Source: Vibrio azureus
GTDB taxonomy: Bacteria; Pseudomonadota; Gammaproteobacteria; Enterobacterales; Vibrionaceae
Assembly: GCF_002849855.1 (NCBI RefSeq)
Contig: NZ_CP018617.1
Span: 868,001-932,000 of the forward strand
Reading direction: 5' to 3'
Length of the DNA stretch: 64,000 nucleotides
The notes beneath the pieces are model-generated. The model was not told where the DNA came from. It made no database searches and worked only from the letters and a program-made list of their open reading frames with translations. The position numbers and the translations under genes are program-made. How positions within the stretch are numbered: the first letter of the stretch is position 1; every line of letters begins with the position of its first letter. Positions 33,662 through 42,445 of this stretch are shown one piece after another.

Positions 33662-33985
33662 GGATAACTAAATCAATAAAGGATAGGAAGTTTTCCCTAG
33701 GCTTTATATTTTGGGAAGTTGCGAAACAGCGGTTTTACAAGTTACCGCTCAAGGTGTTTTTCACCGAAATGCGTCAAGTATTTTATTTGCTTTTTTTCAT
33801 ATTATTTTTGATCTGAGTCGTCTTGCTTAACGTAGTGTCTTGAGGTCATTTGGCATGGCATTGCACGTTCTTTGCTGATTCCTGTCGATGTCAATATTGA
33901 TATCACACAAAACCATGAGTTTTTTGTGATTTTAATCGTATTAAAAGGCGAGTAGAATCTATGTCCAGTCTAGAATATTTGTTAT
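33662..33985. other. Intergenic region before the FAD oxidoreductase
   Basis: 324 bases with a half copy of the palindromic repeat (33825-33858, TCTTGAGGTCATTTGG) and a possible operator, TCACACAAAA-N-TTTTTTGTGA (33903-33929). TAGAAT at about 33952 could serve as -10 for the downstream gene. No gene seen. Confidence 0.5.
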
Positions 33986-35449
33986 ATGTCTGATAATAAA
34001 ATGAAGCCGAAAACTTCCGATAAAAAACAGAAACACATTGCGGTCATTGGTGGTGGAGTTGCAGGTGCTACCGCTGCTATTCACTTTGCTGAGCTAGGAT
34101 TTCATGTCTCAGTGCTTGAGCAAGGCCCCTCATTAGTCAATGGCCCGCCAATTTGTCATTTGCATGCTGGTGGAAACCTTTACCGCGAAATTTCTGAACA
34201 ACAATGTCTAGATCTTCTTTCACAGTCGATCGAAACCATTCGACTGTATCCGCATTCACTTAATATCAGACCGACAATCATCGCGGTACCAGAGACGGAT
34301 GGCGGAGATCCTAACACTCTGATCCCTCGCCTTAAAATCATTAAAACGGCTTATCAAAAGCTAGTTTTATCCGATGAACGAAATCAAGTTTTGGGCGACC
34401 CAGAAGCTTATTTTAAGCTTTACACCAAGCAAGAACTTCAGGCATTAGCAGAGAAAACTCAGCCCAAAGAGCCCAAAACGATTGATGAGTGGTGTATCCC
34501 TTTTGCCCAAAATGCCAACTTAGAAGTACTGAAATACCCAGTTGTTGCAGTGCAAGAATACGGCTGGAGTGTTTTTCGCCTTGCCGCTATCGCCAATTTG
34601 ACATTATCCGAAACCAATAATGCAGACGTTTACCTTAATGCTAAGCTAACAAGTGCGCAATGGAACGGTACACAGTGGCAACTCACTTACCAACAGAATG
34701 CTCTTGACCAACATTTAGCGTGTGATTATTTAGTCAATGCGTGCGGTTTTGAAACGGGGACAGTTGATGACTCAATTGGGCTTAAGCGTAAACGCTTAGT
34801 CGAGTTTAAAGCCGCTTATGTGACACACTGGCAAGCGTGCCATCAACTTTGGCCTGAAGTCATCTTTCATGGCCCTCGTGGTACAGATAAGGGCATGGCA
34901 CAACTCACACCTTATGGTAATGGCTATTTTCAATTGCATGGAATGACGAAAGGCATCACCTTATTCAAAGGTGGCCTTGTTGAAAGTTCTGACCAATCTG
35001 CCCAGCCTAAATTACCAAATCAATACCTTGCTAAAATTCGTCATGGCTGGCAACAGGACGTTCTCACGCAAAGAACGGATAATGCAATTCAACACATGGC
35101 ACAATTTATTCCAGATTATCAATCGGCCAAACTGGGGGGTAAAGCCCTATTTGGTGCTCAGCAAATCCCTGGGCAAGATCCAATACTTCGTGCTGCTGAT
35201 GTTACGTTTGAAGAAAACAATTATGCTCGAATCGAAGTCGTTAAAGCATCATCAACACTGTTGGCAGCACAAAAGATTGCTCAGCACTGGTTTAATTTAG
35301 CTAAATCAGAAGATGTAGAACAACAACATCCTATTACCGTCCATTGGCACCCGCAGCAAATAGAGCAATACGCGATTCAACTTTGTCATGATCGAGGTTA
35401 TCCAGTAGAACTAGCGCAATATTATGGTGTAAGTCAAAACATGGTGTGA
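33986..35449 (+). CDS. FAD-dependent oxidoreductase (DAO-like)
   Basis: 487 residues. FAD-binding Rossmann motif GGGVAGATAAIHFAELGFHV near residue 21 followed by VLEQGP, then CHLHAGGNLYREIS and, further on, NACGFETG and a C-terminal substrate-side domain. It resembles D-amino-acid-oxidase-like proteins but the substrate is not clear. In vibrios a similar protein is conserved and annotated only as FAD-dependent oxidoreductase. Monocistronic. Confidence 0.75.
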   Translation: MSDNKMKPKTSDKKQKHIAVIGGGVAGATAAIHFAELGFHVSVLEQGPSLVNGPPICHLHAGGNLYREISEQQCLDLLSQSIETIRLYPHSLNIRPTIIAVPETDGGDPNTLIPRLKIIKTAYQKLVLSDERNQVLGDPEAYFKLYTKQELQALAEKTQPKEPKTIDEWCIPFAQNANLEVLKYPVVAVQEYGWSVFRLAAIANLTLSETNNADVYLNAKLTSAQWNGTQWQLTYQQNALDQHLACDYLVNACGFETGTVDDSIGLKRKRLVEFKAAYVTHWQACHQLWPEVIFHGPRGTDKGMAQLTPYGNGYFQLHGMTKGITLFKGGLVESSDQSAQPKLPNQYLAKIRHGWQQDVLTQRTDNAIQHMAQFIPDYQSAKLGGKALFGAQQIPGQDPILRAADVTFEENNYARIEVVKASSTLLAAQKIAQHWFNLAKSEDVEQQHPITVHWHPQQIEQYAIQLCHDRGYPVELAQYYGVSQNMV

Positions 35450-35484
35450 GCCAAAACGCCCGGTTGATGTCCGAGTAACGTTTT

Positions 35485-35535
35485 ATTCCCAAGTAACCTC
35501 GCTCTTAATCAAGTATCTTAAGGTCACTTGGGCAA
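35485..35535. repeat. Palindromic Vibrio repeat, short copy
   Basis: CCCAAGTAACCTCGCTC...TAAGGTCACTTGGG. It sits between the oxidoreductase and pxpC 3' ends and could form a hairpin at the end of both transcripts. Confidence 0.7.
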
Positions 35536-35576
35536 TACGTTCAACTTGAGTATTAAATTTAACTTGAGCATAAAGT

Positions 35577-36512
35577 TCAATAGCCAAAAAATCGGGCCCA
35601 TTGACACCATAAATTCTGTAACTCTTCACGGTTCCCTTTGACAAAGTGCACATGTTGCCCTGCCTTAGCTTGAGCAAGGCGGGGCAAATCTATTCTCGCA
35701 ACACAACCGAGCTTCGGATACCCACCAATGGTTTGATGGTCGTTCAGCAAAATAATGGGCTTACCATCTGCTGGAACCTGAATTGCTCCCAGAGTGATGC
35801 CTTCTGAGAGAATTCCGCTCACCGGTGGTGTGATGGTCTCTCCCGTCACCTTGTAGCCCATGCGGTTTGATTGGTTAGAAACGGTGAAAGATCCTGAATA
35901 TATTTTTTGCCGCGCTTCAGAACTGAAATATTCGATTTGATAGCCTTCAATCACTCTAAGAGTCAGCGGGAGGTTGTAATCAGGTTTAAAACGGAAAGTC
36001 ACTTGGCGTGAATTGGACTGGGGTAAATCATGTCTTTGAAATGGAATAATATCGCCTGATTTCAACTTGCTACCACGCTGGTCAAGGCCACCTAATGACT
36101 CCCTCATGACGGTAGCCGTACTGCCAAAGTGAGGGGACACGGAAAAGCCACCTTGAATGGCCAAATAAGCACGCAGGCCATTTTTAGCGTGACCAAATTT
36201 GAGAGTCTGGTTCTTTCTCAAGTAGAAATCCGTCCAATTATTCAGCGGGGTCCCATCGATGCTTGCACTAAGGTCTCCTCCACAAATGGCGAGGTGGCAG
36301 TCTTCCGTAGCGGTAAAAGCGCAGTGACCAAACGTAATCTCAATCACTGAGCTGTTAATTGAATTCTTTAGCAAGTGATTAGCCCAACAATACGCATAGT
36401 CATCGACAGGACCACCTTGGGTAATACCAATATGAGCGAAACCATAACGACCATAATCCTGTATTAACGATAGTGGGCCAGCTTGTTTGACCAAAAGAGC
36501 AGCGCAACTCAT
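35577..36512 (-). CDS. pxpC: 5-oxoprolinase subunit C (KipA-type)
   Basis: 311 residues. GPLSLIQDYGRYGFAHIGI, GGPVDDYAYCWANHLL, a QIPVDG-like AIQVPADGKPIILLNDHQTIGGYPKLGCV segment: the biotin-dependent carboxyltransferase/AHS2 signature of PxpC (KipA). With PxpA and PxpB it cleaves 5-oxoproline to glutamate using ATP. Its start overlaps the pxpB stop by 4 bases. Confidence 0.92.
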   Translation of the reverse strand: MSCAALLVKQAGPLSLIQDYGRYGFAHIGITQGGPVDDYAYCWANHLLKNSINSSVIEITFGHCAFTATEDCHLAICGGDLSASIDGTPLNNWTDFYLRKNQTLKFGHAKNGLRAYLAIQGGFSVSPHFGSTATVMRESLGGLDQRGSKLKSGDIIPFQRHDLPQSNSRQVTFRFKPDYNLPLTLRVIEGYQIEYFSSEARQKIYSGSFTVSNQSNRMGYKVTGETITPPVSGILSEGITLGAIQVPADGKPIILLNDHQTIGGYPKLGCVARIDLPRLAQAKAGQHVHFVKGNREELQNLWCQWARFFGY

Positions 36513-37195
36513 AACTTTCCCCCTAATTGAATAAATTCATCGCGTGATATGGAGGTAAAGGTAATGTTATTGCCGACTTCAAAAGGAATAAATGGTGCGT
36601 GGTCAGAGAACAGACCAAGAGGGGTTCTTCCAATCACATTCCAACCTCCAGGACTATCCGACGGGTAAACTGCGGTTTTACTATCGGCGATGGCAACACT
36701 ACCAGCAGGTACATTAAGACGTGGAGATGCATGCCTTGGAATGCTAATAGAATTAGGCACATCAGAAAGATACGCAAATCCGGGCGTAAACCCTATCGCT
36801 GACACGGTATAAATCGGCTGAGTATGGACTTCAATCAACTGCTCTAAATGTATGCCTTTATCCTCAAAACGCTTAAGATCCAAGGCGGTCTCTTTTCCAT
36901 AATATACTGGTATCGTTAGCGTTTTAGCATCCTCACTTGATAAGGTGATTTGCTCAAAGCTTAAAATTATCGACTGAATGTATTTATAGATTTCGGACTC
37001 ACTGACTCTAAAGGGCAAATACTGGACTAAGATCGTCCGATATGAGGGGACGACATTGATAATAGAACTTGACGATACATTTTCACGCATCTGTTGAGCA
37101 AGATACCCAACAGACTCAATCGAAACAGTCTTGTCAAACTCGAGCATTAAACTGCTTTCCGAAACAGGAAAGAGGGAATATCGATCACTGTTCAT
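36509..37195 (-). CDS. pxpB: 5-oxoprolinase subunit B (KipI-type)
   Basis: 228 residues from the ATG at 37195 (AAGGACC upstream). AHS1 signature: SAIGFTPGFAYLSDVP, then RLNVPAGSVAIADSKTAVYPSDSPGGWNVIGRT. PxpB works with PxpC. Between pxpA and pxpB a copy of the palindromic repeat (37232-37283) occupies the gap. Confidence 0.92.
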   Translation of the reverse strand: MNSDRYSLFPVSESSLMLEFDKTVSIESVGYLAQQMRENVSSSSIINVVPSYRTILVQYLPFRVSESEIYKYIQSIILSFEQITLSSEDAKTLTIPVYYGKETALDLKRFEDKGIHLEQLIEVHTQPIYTVSAIGFTPGFAYLSDVPNSISIPRHASPRLNVPAGSVAIADSKTAVYPSDSPGGWNVIGRTPLGLFSDHAPFIPFEVGNNITFTSISRDEFIQLGGKL

Positions 37196-37231
37196 TGAGG
37201 TCCTTCTCTTTGAGTGATTAAAGATGTTTGC

Positions 37232-37283
37232 TACCCAAGTGACCTTGCTCTGAATCAAGTACCTTTAAGGTCATTTAGGTATA
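37232..37283. repeat. Palindromic Vibrio repeat inside the pxp operon
   Basis: TACCCAAGTGACCTTGCTC...AAGGTCATTTAGGTATA, shares its middle (TTGCTCTGAAT) with the copy at 42365-42445. It lies between pxpA and pxpB in the transcribed spacer. Confidence 0.7.
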
Positions 37284-37293
37284 GATAGTGTGA

Positions 37294-38037
37294 TTACAAA
37301 CAATGGCGAATTTTTTGAATTAAAGCGATGGCCTCCGCATTATCACCATGGACACAAATAGTATCTGCCTCCAAACGGATATATTGACCTGATTCTGTCT
37401 TTACTCTTCCTGAGTTAGCCAACATTTGCACTTGCTGTAATATTGCAAACTCACTGTTTAGTACAGCATTAGACTGAGTCCTCGGTGTTAACTTGCCATC
37501 ATCTTGATAAAGTCTATCTGCAAAAGCTTCGAACAACAAAGGAACATCAAAGTTATCCGCAATTTCTAGATATTTCTCATTTTGTTGTGATGCCAGAATC
37601 ATCAAGGGCAATTGAAAAAGGGCAGCCGCTTTAACCACTGCGAGAAAGATCCTGTCATCACACATCATGTCATTATAAAGTGCACCGTGTGGTTTGATAT
37701 AGTTAATATCGTTGAATTGAGCTCGACATAAAGCTTGTAATGCTCCAATTTGATAAATCAACATGTTGGTTATCTCTTCGCCACTCATTGCCATACTTCG
37801 TCGGCCAAAACCTTGGAGATCGGGATAACTTGGATGAGCGCCAATTTCCACATCGTGCTGATTTGCCAATACGATAGTGTTGTTCATGATGGTAGGGTCG
37901 GAAGCGTGAAAGCCACAGGCAATATTGGCCATATCAATGTGAGGCATGACATTCTCATCATTGCCCATCTTCCACGAACCAAAGCTCTCTCCCATATCAC
38001 AATTGAGACTGAGTTGTTGCCTATTCACTAATGTCAT
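37294..38037 (-). CDS. pxpA: 5-oxoprolinase subunit A (LamB/YcsF)
   Basis: 247 residues. LNCDMGESFGSWKMGNDE at the N-terminus, NIACGFHASDP, HPSYPDLQGFGRR and YIKPHGALYN are family hallmarks. First gene of the pxpABC operon for recycling 5-oxoproline, a by-product of glutathione and protein turnover. Upstream lies a 285-bp palindromic element. Confidence 0.95.
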   Translation of the reverse strand: MTLVNRQQLSLNCDMGESFGSWKMGNDENVMPHIDMANIACGFHASDPTIMNNTIVLANQHDVEIGAHPSYPDLQGFGRRSMAMSGEEITNMLIYQIGALQALCRAQFNDINYIKPHGALYNDMMCDDRIFLAVVKAAALFQLPLMILASQQNEKYLEIADNFDVPLLFEAFADRLYQDDGKLTPRTQSNAVLNSEFAILQQVQMLANSGRVKTESGQYIRLEADTICVHGDNAEAIALIQKIRHCL

Positions 38038-38478
38038 CGGTCATTGTTTATATTAAATGTTGTGGATTAATTTTAGTGGATCGTCAATACAACTGACAAG
38101 CAGGCTAAGGTATATATACCCAAGTGACCTCAAGATGCTTGATTCAGAGCGAAGTCACTGAGCTGAATTCAAGGAAGACAACGAAGCGGAATAGTATTCT
38201 ATTTCTTATTTTTGTAAGAAGAACGGTTTTCTGACGCAAGAAATCGGCTCAGTGACTCGCTCCCAAAGGGCGAGTGACCTTAACTCTCAGACTTTGTTAA
38301 CGATTCTCAATGTAGAGCCACTATATTTTCGAATCGTTGCCGCGCCTGAGAGCTAAGGTCATCTCGCTGAACGCAGCATCTAGAGGTTACTTGGGTATAC
38401 AAGTACTTGAGGGTATAAACATTTAAATATGATGGATAAGGCGTTAAACTAGAAAGATAATGTCATAAGGAATGAAAA
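38038..38478. other. Intergenic region between pxpA and galE
   Basis: 441 bases mostly filled by the long palindromic element (38115-38399). The last 80 bases (from 38400) carry the galE promoter region: TTGAGG, TATAAA and AAGGAA before the ATG. No gene seen. Confidence 0.55.
38115..38399. repeat. Long palindromic Vibrio element (MITE-like)
   Basis: 285 bases with terminal inverted repeats of about 24 (TATACCCAAGTGACCTCAAG at the left; right end complementary with 3 mismatches). Nested inverted repeats inside: CGAGTGACCTTAACTCTCAG against the CTGAGAGCTAAGGTCATCTCG segment. No ORF, so a non-autonomous element. Confidence 0.7.
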
Positions 38479-39495
38479 ATGAAAGTACTTGTTACTGGTG
38501 GTATGGGTTACATAGGCAGTCATACTTGTATTCAGATGATTGAAGCAGGCATGACACCCGTCATCATTGATAACTTATATAACAGCAAATCAACAGTATT
38601 AGAACGAATTGAGAAAGTGTGTGGCCAGAAACCCACTTTTATCCAAGGCGATATTCGTGATAAAGCATTACTGGTTGAAATCATGAACCAACATGATATT
38701 GAAGCAGTTATTCATTTTGCTGGCTTAAAAGCCGTCGGAGAGTCTGTCGCAAAACCTTTGGAGTACTACGACAATAACGTTAATGGGACGTTAGTTCTTG
38801 TCGATGCCATGCGTGCAGCGGGTGTGAAGTCAATTGTTTTTAGCTCTTCAGCAACCGTTTATGGGGACCCGGCTACTGTACCAATTACAGAAGATTTTCC
38901 TACCAGTGCGACCAACCCTTATGGCCGCAGCAAACTCATGGTAGAAGAGTGTCTGACTGACTTTCAAAAGGCCAACCCAGATTGGAGCATTACTTTATTG
39001 CGCTACTTTAATCCGGTCGGTTCACACCCATCGGGAGAGCTTGGCGAAGATCCTCAAGGTATTCCAAATAATTTGATGCCATTTGTTTCTCAAGTTGCGG
39101 TAGGGCGACGTGAGTTTTTATCTGTCTTCGGTAGTGATTATCCAACCAAAGATGGTACTGGTGTTCGCGATTACATCCACGTAATGGACTTGTCCGACGG
39201 ACATATTGCTGCGTTAAATAAGGTAGGTCAGAAACCAGGTCTACACGTTTACAACCTTGGCACAGGCAATGGTTTTAGTGTTCTAGAAATGGTTCACGCC
39301 TTTGAAAAAGCATCTGGTCAAGCGGTTCCATATCAATTAGTTGACCGTCGTCCAGGCGATATTGCCGAATGCTGGGCAGATCCGGCAAAAGCGGCAGCAG
39401 AACTCGAATGGAAAGCAGAACGCACATTGGATGAAATGACCGCTGACACTTGGCGTTGGCAATCTAATAACCCTCAAGGCTATCCAGATGCCTAA
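38479..39495 (+). CDS. galE: UDP-glucose 4-epimerase GalE
   Basis: 338 residues, standard length. NAD-binding GGMGYIGSHTCIQM at residue 7, SSSATVYG near 125, YGRSKLMVE (catalytic Y-x3-K), and the substrate-binding NPVGSHPSGELGEDP. Interconverts UDP-glucose and UDP-galactose for surface polysaccharide or galactose use. No gal operon partners nearby. A G/C-rich hairpin follows the gene. Confidence 0.95.
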   Translation: MKVLVTGGMGYIGSHTCIQMIEAGMTPVIIDNLYNSKSTVLERIEKVCGQKPTFIQGDIRDKALLVEIMNQHDIEAVIHFAGLKAVGESVAKPLEYYDNNVNGTLVLVDAMRAAGVKSIVFSSSATVYGDPATVPITEDFPTSATNPYGRSKLMVEECLTDFQKANPDWSITLLRYFNPVGSHPSGELGEDPQGIPNNLMPFVSQVAVGRREFLSVFGSDYPTKDGTGVRDYIHVMDLSDGHIAALNKVGQKPGLHVYNLGTGNGFSVLEMVHAFEKASGQAVPYQLVDRRPGDIAECWADPAKAAAELEWKAERTLDEMTADTWRWQSNNPQGYPDA

Positions 39496-39523
39496 CCAAT
39501 AGGCGCCTTAATAATATTAGGCT

Positions 39524-39557
39524 CCCCCCCAAACCTATTTCACACTTTTGGGGGGAC
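39524..39557 (+). terminator. Probable terminator after galE
   Basis: CCCCCCAAA (39525-39533) pairs with TTTGGGGGG (39547-39555). The U tail is weak (ACAAGTTT), so efficiency is uncertain. Confidence 0.5.
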
Positions 39558-39709
39558 AAGTTTCTGATTATACACATACATTATTTGATCTAAATCGAGA
39601 TCTTTGTGATGCATTAGTTAAATTGTGGTTTAAAAACCTCAAAGTGTTAAACTGCTGTTGTTTTTCAAGTGTTAAATCGTAATTTCGTCTAAATCAATTG
39701 GGGTAGTCA

Positions 39710-39781
39710 ATGGAACTTGGTCTGATCATCGCCTTTATCGTTACAGCAGCAGTGATGGTAAAGAAAGAGATGACAAAGTAA
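39710..39781 (+). CDS. Very small membrane protein (23 residues)
   Basis: Starts at ATG with GGGG 6 bases upstream; peptide MELGLIIAFIVTAAVMVKK followed by a short charged tail EMTK. It is one hydrophobic helix with a basic C-terminus, the usual make-up of bacterial small membrane proteins. A strong terminator follows 60 bases downstream. It has no known homologue that I can cite. A similar design occurs at 53768. Confidence 0.55.
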   Translation: MELGLIIAFIVTAAVMVKKEMTK

Positions 39782-39837
39782 ACTTTCACTTTTATTCCTT
39801 TCATAACATTTTAATGTGAAAGTTGAATTACCATGAT

Positions 39838-39866
39838 AAAAGCCAGCAATTTAGCTGGCTTTTTTG
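39838..39866. terminator. Terminator after the 23-residue protein
   Basis: AAAAGCCAGC/GCTGGCTTTTTT stem with an AATTTA-type loop (39841-39860). Works in both directions; also closes the receptor gene on the minus strand. Confidence 0.9.
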
Positions 39867-39897
39867 TCGATAATTTAAAGGTACAAATCAAACAGCA

Positions 39898-42063
39898 TTA
39901 GAACTCATACTTAACACTCAAGCTATAGTTTCTCTCTGCTTGAGTAAGATCGCTCGTTAGCGCTGACTTTCCTCGAACATCGTTCCACAGATAGTATTTT
40001 TCATCCGTTAAATTCATCACGCCAGCACGAATCGTTATATTATTGATTGGTTTGTAGTAAGCGGTTAAGTCAGCAACGGTTGCTGAGGGGGTAGCCACTT
40101 GTTTATCTGTGCCACCATTATCTTTATCATAGTTGATGTCTGATTTAGACTTATTCGCTGTGTATCTCACTTTTAAACTGGTCCCCCAAGTTTTATTCGG
40201 TGAGTCGTAATTGACTTCTGTTACTGCATTCCATGGGTTGACGCTATTAAGAGGTCTACCTTGGCCATCTTCACCTTGCGTATATTCTGCTGCAATTCGA
40301 GTGGTAAGCCCCTGAGGTGCATTGGCGATCTTGTGAAGGTCGAGTTTGTTAGAGATTTCTATTCCTTTGATTGTAGCTTCATCTAAATTTTCATTTGTAT
40401 ATATCGTTGGACTGCTGTTGTTAGTACCGCTTGAGGAAACTTGCGCAATAAAATCGTCATAATCACTGTAATACAATGAAATTTCACTGGCTGAAAATGC
40501 ATTAATGTGACGATAACCGACTTCATAAGAGATACTTTTTTCAGATTTCAGATCCGGATTTGGCTCATTTACGTAGCCATGGATTGGGTTATCATAGGTA
40601 TAGTAAAGCTCATCAAATGAAGGAGCTCGAAACCCTTGGCTGACTAGGCCAAAAATTGTCCCCGACGGTGACAGTTGATAAGTCGCTCCCAAGCGGCCAG
40701 TTAAAGCAGCATCATCAAACTTTTTAAATGATTCCCCATCAATGTTAGCTGGGTCGGTCACGAAGCGGTCGTAGCGTACACCCGGAGTTAAAGTGAGACG
40801 CTCATTTAGAAGAGAGATTTCATCTTGAACAAATAGACCAAGGCTGCTTTCTTTTGCATTTGGGCTATAGACATACAGTTTATCATCGATATCTGGTGCA
40901 GAATTATATTCTTGGTTCGTATTTTTGATTTTACTTTTTTTATAAGATAGGCCGTAATTCAAGTAATGATTATTGATCTCTTTATCGAGTTGAGTTTCTA
41001 TCTCAATTCTTTTTTCAGAATAGTGGTAATCTTTCTTCTGGTTGTTATCTGAATGCCTTTGACTTGCTGGTTGAAAACGATGAGTTTCCGCGTGTTCTTT
41101 TTTATCTATCCAATTTGCACGTGTAGTGACACTATCAGCAACCGCTGAGTCCGCAAACCATTGATGTTTCAGGCCAAAACGATTTTGCTTTGTGTTATCG
41201 CTAGAGGTATCGTTATCAGAATATGAACTGGCAAGATCAGCATCACTCTGATTTGAGATCATTTCACCCAATAAGGATATTTGGTGTTGATCGTTCAATT
41301 GCGACTGTAACTTGACTAATAGATCATTTTTGCTGTAATCCTGAGATGTGACGGCGTTTTTCACATAAGGTGCTTTAGCGAAGTTTTGTAATTTGTCACC
41401 GTCACGTCGAGTAAAAGCAATCAGGGATTCGACCTCTCCAAAACGATTCGCTAGAGCAACGTGTTCATTAAATGATTTGTCTGCCGACGAATACCCCAGT
41501 TTAACTTGTCCACCTTGTTTACGGTTTTTACCCAGAAAGTCCTTAGGGTCTTTGGTATCAAAAGCAACGACACCTCCAATTGCATCGCTGCCATGAAGAC
41601 TAGAAGCTGCGCCTTTTACGACTTCAACAGTTTTCAGCATGTCTGGATCAATCGATACCGCACTAGAGTTGATAAAAGAGTAGGGACCACCATCAAATGC
41701 GCCAGGTTGTGATGCACCATCAACTAAAATCTGAATCCGCTTTCCCTCAATACCACGGATATTGATGCTCTGAACGCCTTGGCGCTGAGTCGTGTTTACA
41801 GTAACTCCCGGAGTCTCTTTAAATAACTCGCTGATGTTTTCGACCATATTTTCATCGATCTCTTTTGCAGTAATCACACTGACAGAAGCTGCAACAGACT
41901 CCAGATTTTGGCTATTTCTTGTGGCAGTTACTAAAACTTCATTAAATTGTGACTGCCCTTGTTCATCAGAGGCTTCTTTTATAGTAAGAGACTCTTGCTG
42001 TGCATTTACGGAATGACAAAAAGTAAAAAGAATAGAAGCAGACAATAAAGATCGTTTGAACAT
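39898..42063 (-). CDS. TonB-dependent haem/haemoglobin-type receptor
   Basis: 721 residues. Signal peptide MFKRSLLSASILFTFCHSVNA; plug domain from about 40 (EVLVTATRNSQNLESVAASV, VNTTQRQGVQSINIRGIEGKRI, EVVKGAASSLHGSDAIGG); 22-strand barrel to a C-terminal aromatic (SLSVKYEF). The FRAP-like segment VSQGFRAPSFDELYY and length fit the HutA/haemoglobin-lactoferrin receptor class; the substrate (haem rather than a siderophore) is inferred. A Fur box lies upstream, so iron repression is expected. Stands alone; TonB is elsewhere. Confidence 0.85.
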   Translation of the reverse strand: MFKRSLLSASILFTFCHSVNAQQESLTIKEASDEQGQSQFNEVLVTATRNSQNLESVAASVSVITAKEIDENMVENISELFKETPGVTVNTTQRQGVQSINIRGIEGKRIQILVDGASQPGAFDGGPYSFINSSAVSIDPDMLKTVEVVKGAASSLHGSDAIGGVVAFDTKDPKDFLGKNRKQGGQVKLGYSSADKSFNEHVALANRFGEVESLIAFTRRDGDKLQNFAKAPYVKNAVTSQDYSKNDLLVKLQSQLNDQHQISLLGEMISNQSDADLASSYSDNDTSSDNTKQNRFGLKHQWFADSAVADSVTTRANWIDKKEHAETHRFQPASQRHSDNNQKKDYHYSEKRIEIETQLDKEINNHYLNYGLSYKKSKIKNTNQEYNSAPDIDDKLYVYSPNAKESSLGLFVQDEISLLNERLTLTPGVRYDRFVTDPANIDGESFKKFDDAALTGRLGATYQLSPSGTIFGLVSQGFRAPSFDELYYTYDNPIHGYVNEPNPDLKSEKSISYEVGYRHINAFSASEISLYYSDYDDFIAQVSSSGTNNSSPTIYTNENLDEATIKGIEISNKLDLHKIANAPQGLTTRIAAEYTQGEDGQGRPLNSVNPWNAVTEVNYDSPNKTWGTSLKVRYTANKSKSDINYDKDNGGTDKQVATPSATVADLTAYYKPINNITIRAGVMNLTDEKYYLWNDVRGKSALTSDLTQAERNYSLSVKYEF

Positions 42064-42108
42064 TTTTCCAACTCCATGATACTAAACGGGAGGGGAATGT
42101 TAATTCAT

Positions 42109-42135
42109 GATAATGAGAATTACTATCGTTATCAT
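42109..42135 (-). promoter_or_regulatory. Fur box upstream of the TonB-dependent receptor
   Basis: GATAATGAGAATTACTATCG and the following TTATC match overlapping Fur 7-1-7 sites (compare GATAATGATAATCATTATC). About 45 bases before the receptor's ATG. Confidence 0.8.
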
Positions 42136-42364
42136 TCAGATTTAATTTTGGTAACTCGTAACCCAAATGTGCTAACTTAATTTTTACATGTTAAAATCAG
42201 AAGGTTAGAGAGTTTATTTTGCCGAGAATAATTATTCTTTAATTAGCATTATTGTGACAAAAATCACAATATCACTAATTGGCAAATCAGATCAAAAGCG
42301 TAATAAAACCTTATTATTTAGAAGAGAATATTGATTTAGAAGAGGATAGTGATTTAGAAGGATA
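42136..42364. other. Intergenic region between the receptor and pat
   Basis: 229 AT-rich bases, holding the receptor's -35 region; a near-tandem GATTTAGAAGA motif at 42320-42360. No gene or hairpin seen except the repeat that follows. Confidence 0.4.
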
Positions 42365-42445
42365 TATACTCAAGTGACCTCAAAATGCGGCGTTCAGCAA
42401 GATGACCTTGCTCTGAATTAAGCATCTTGAGGTTACTTGGGTATA
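42365..42445. repeat. Palindromic Vibrio repeat that ends the pat gene
   Basis: TATACTCAAGTGACCTCAAA...GCATCTTGAGGTTACTTGGG with TATA after it: an 81-bp element with inverted ends. Its right end encodes the last residues (I-P-K) and stop codon of pat on the minus strand. Confidence 0.75.
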
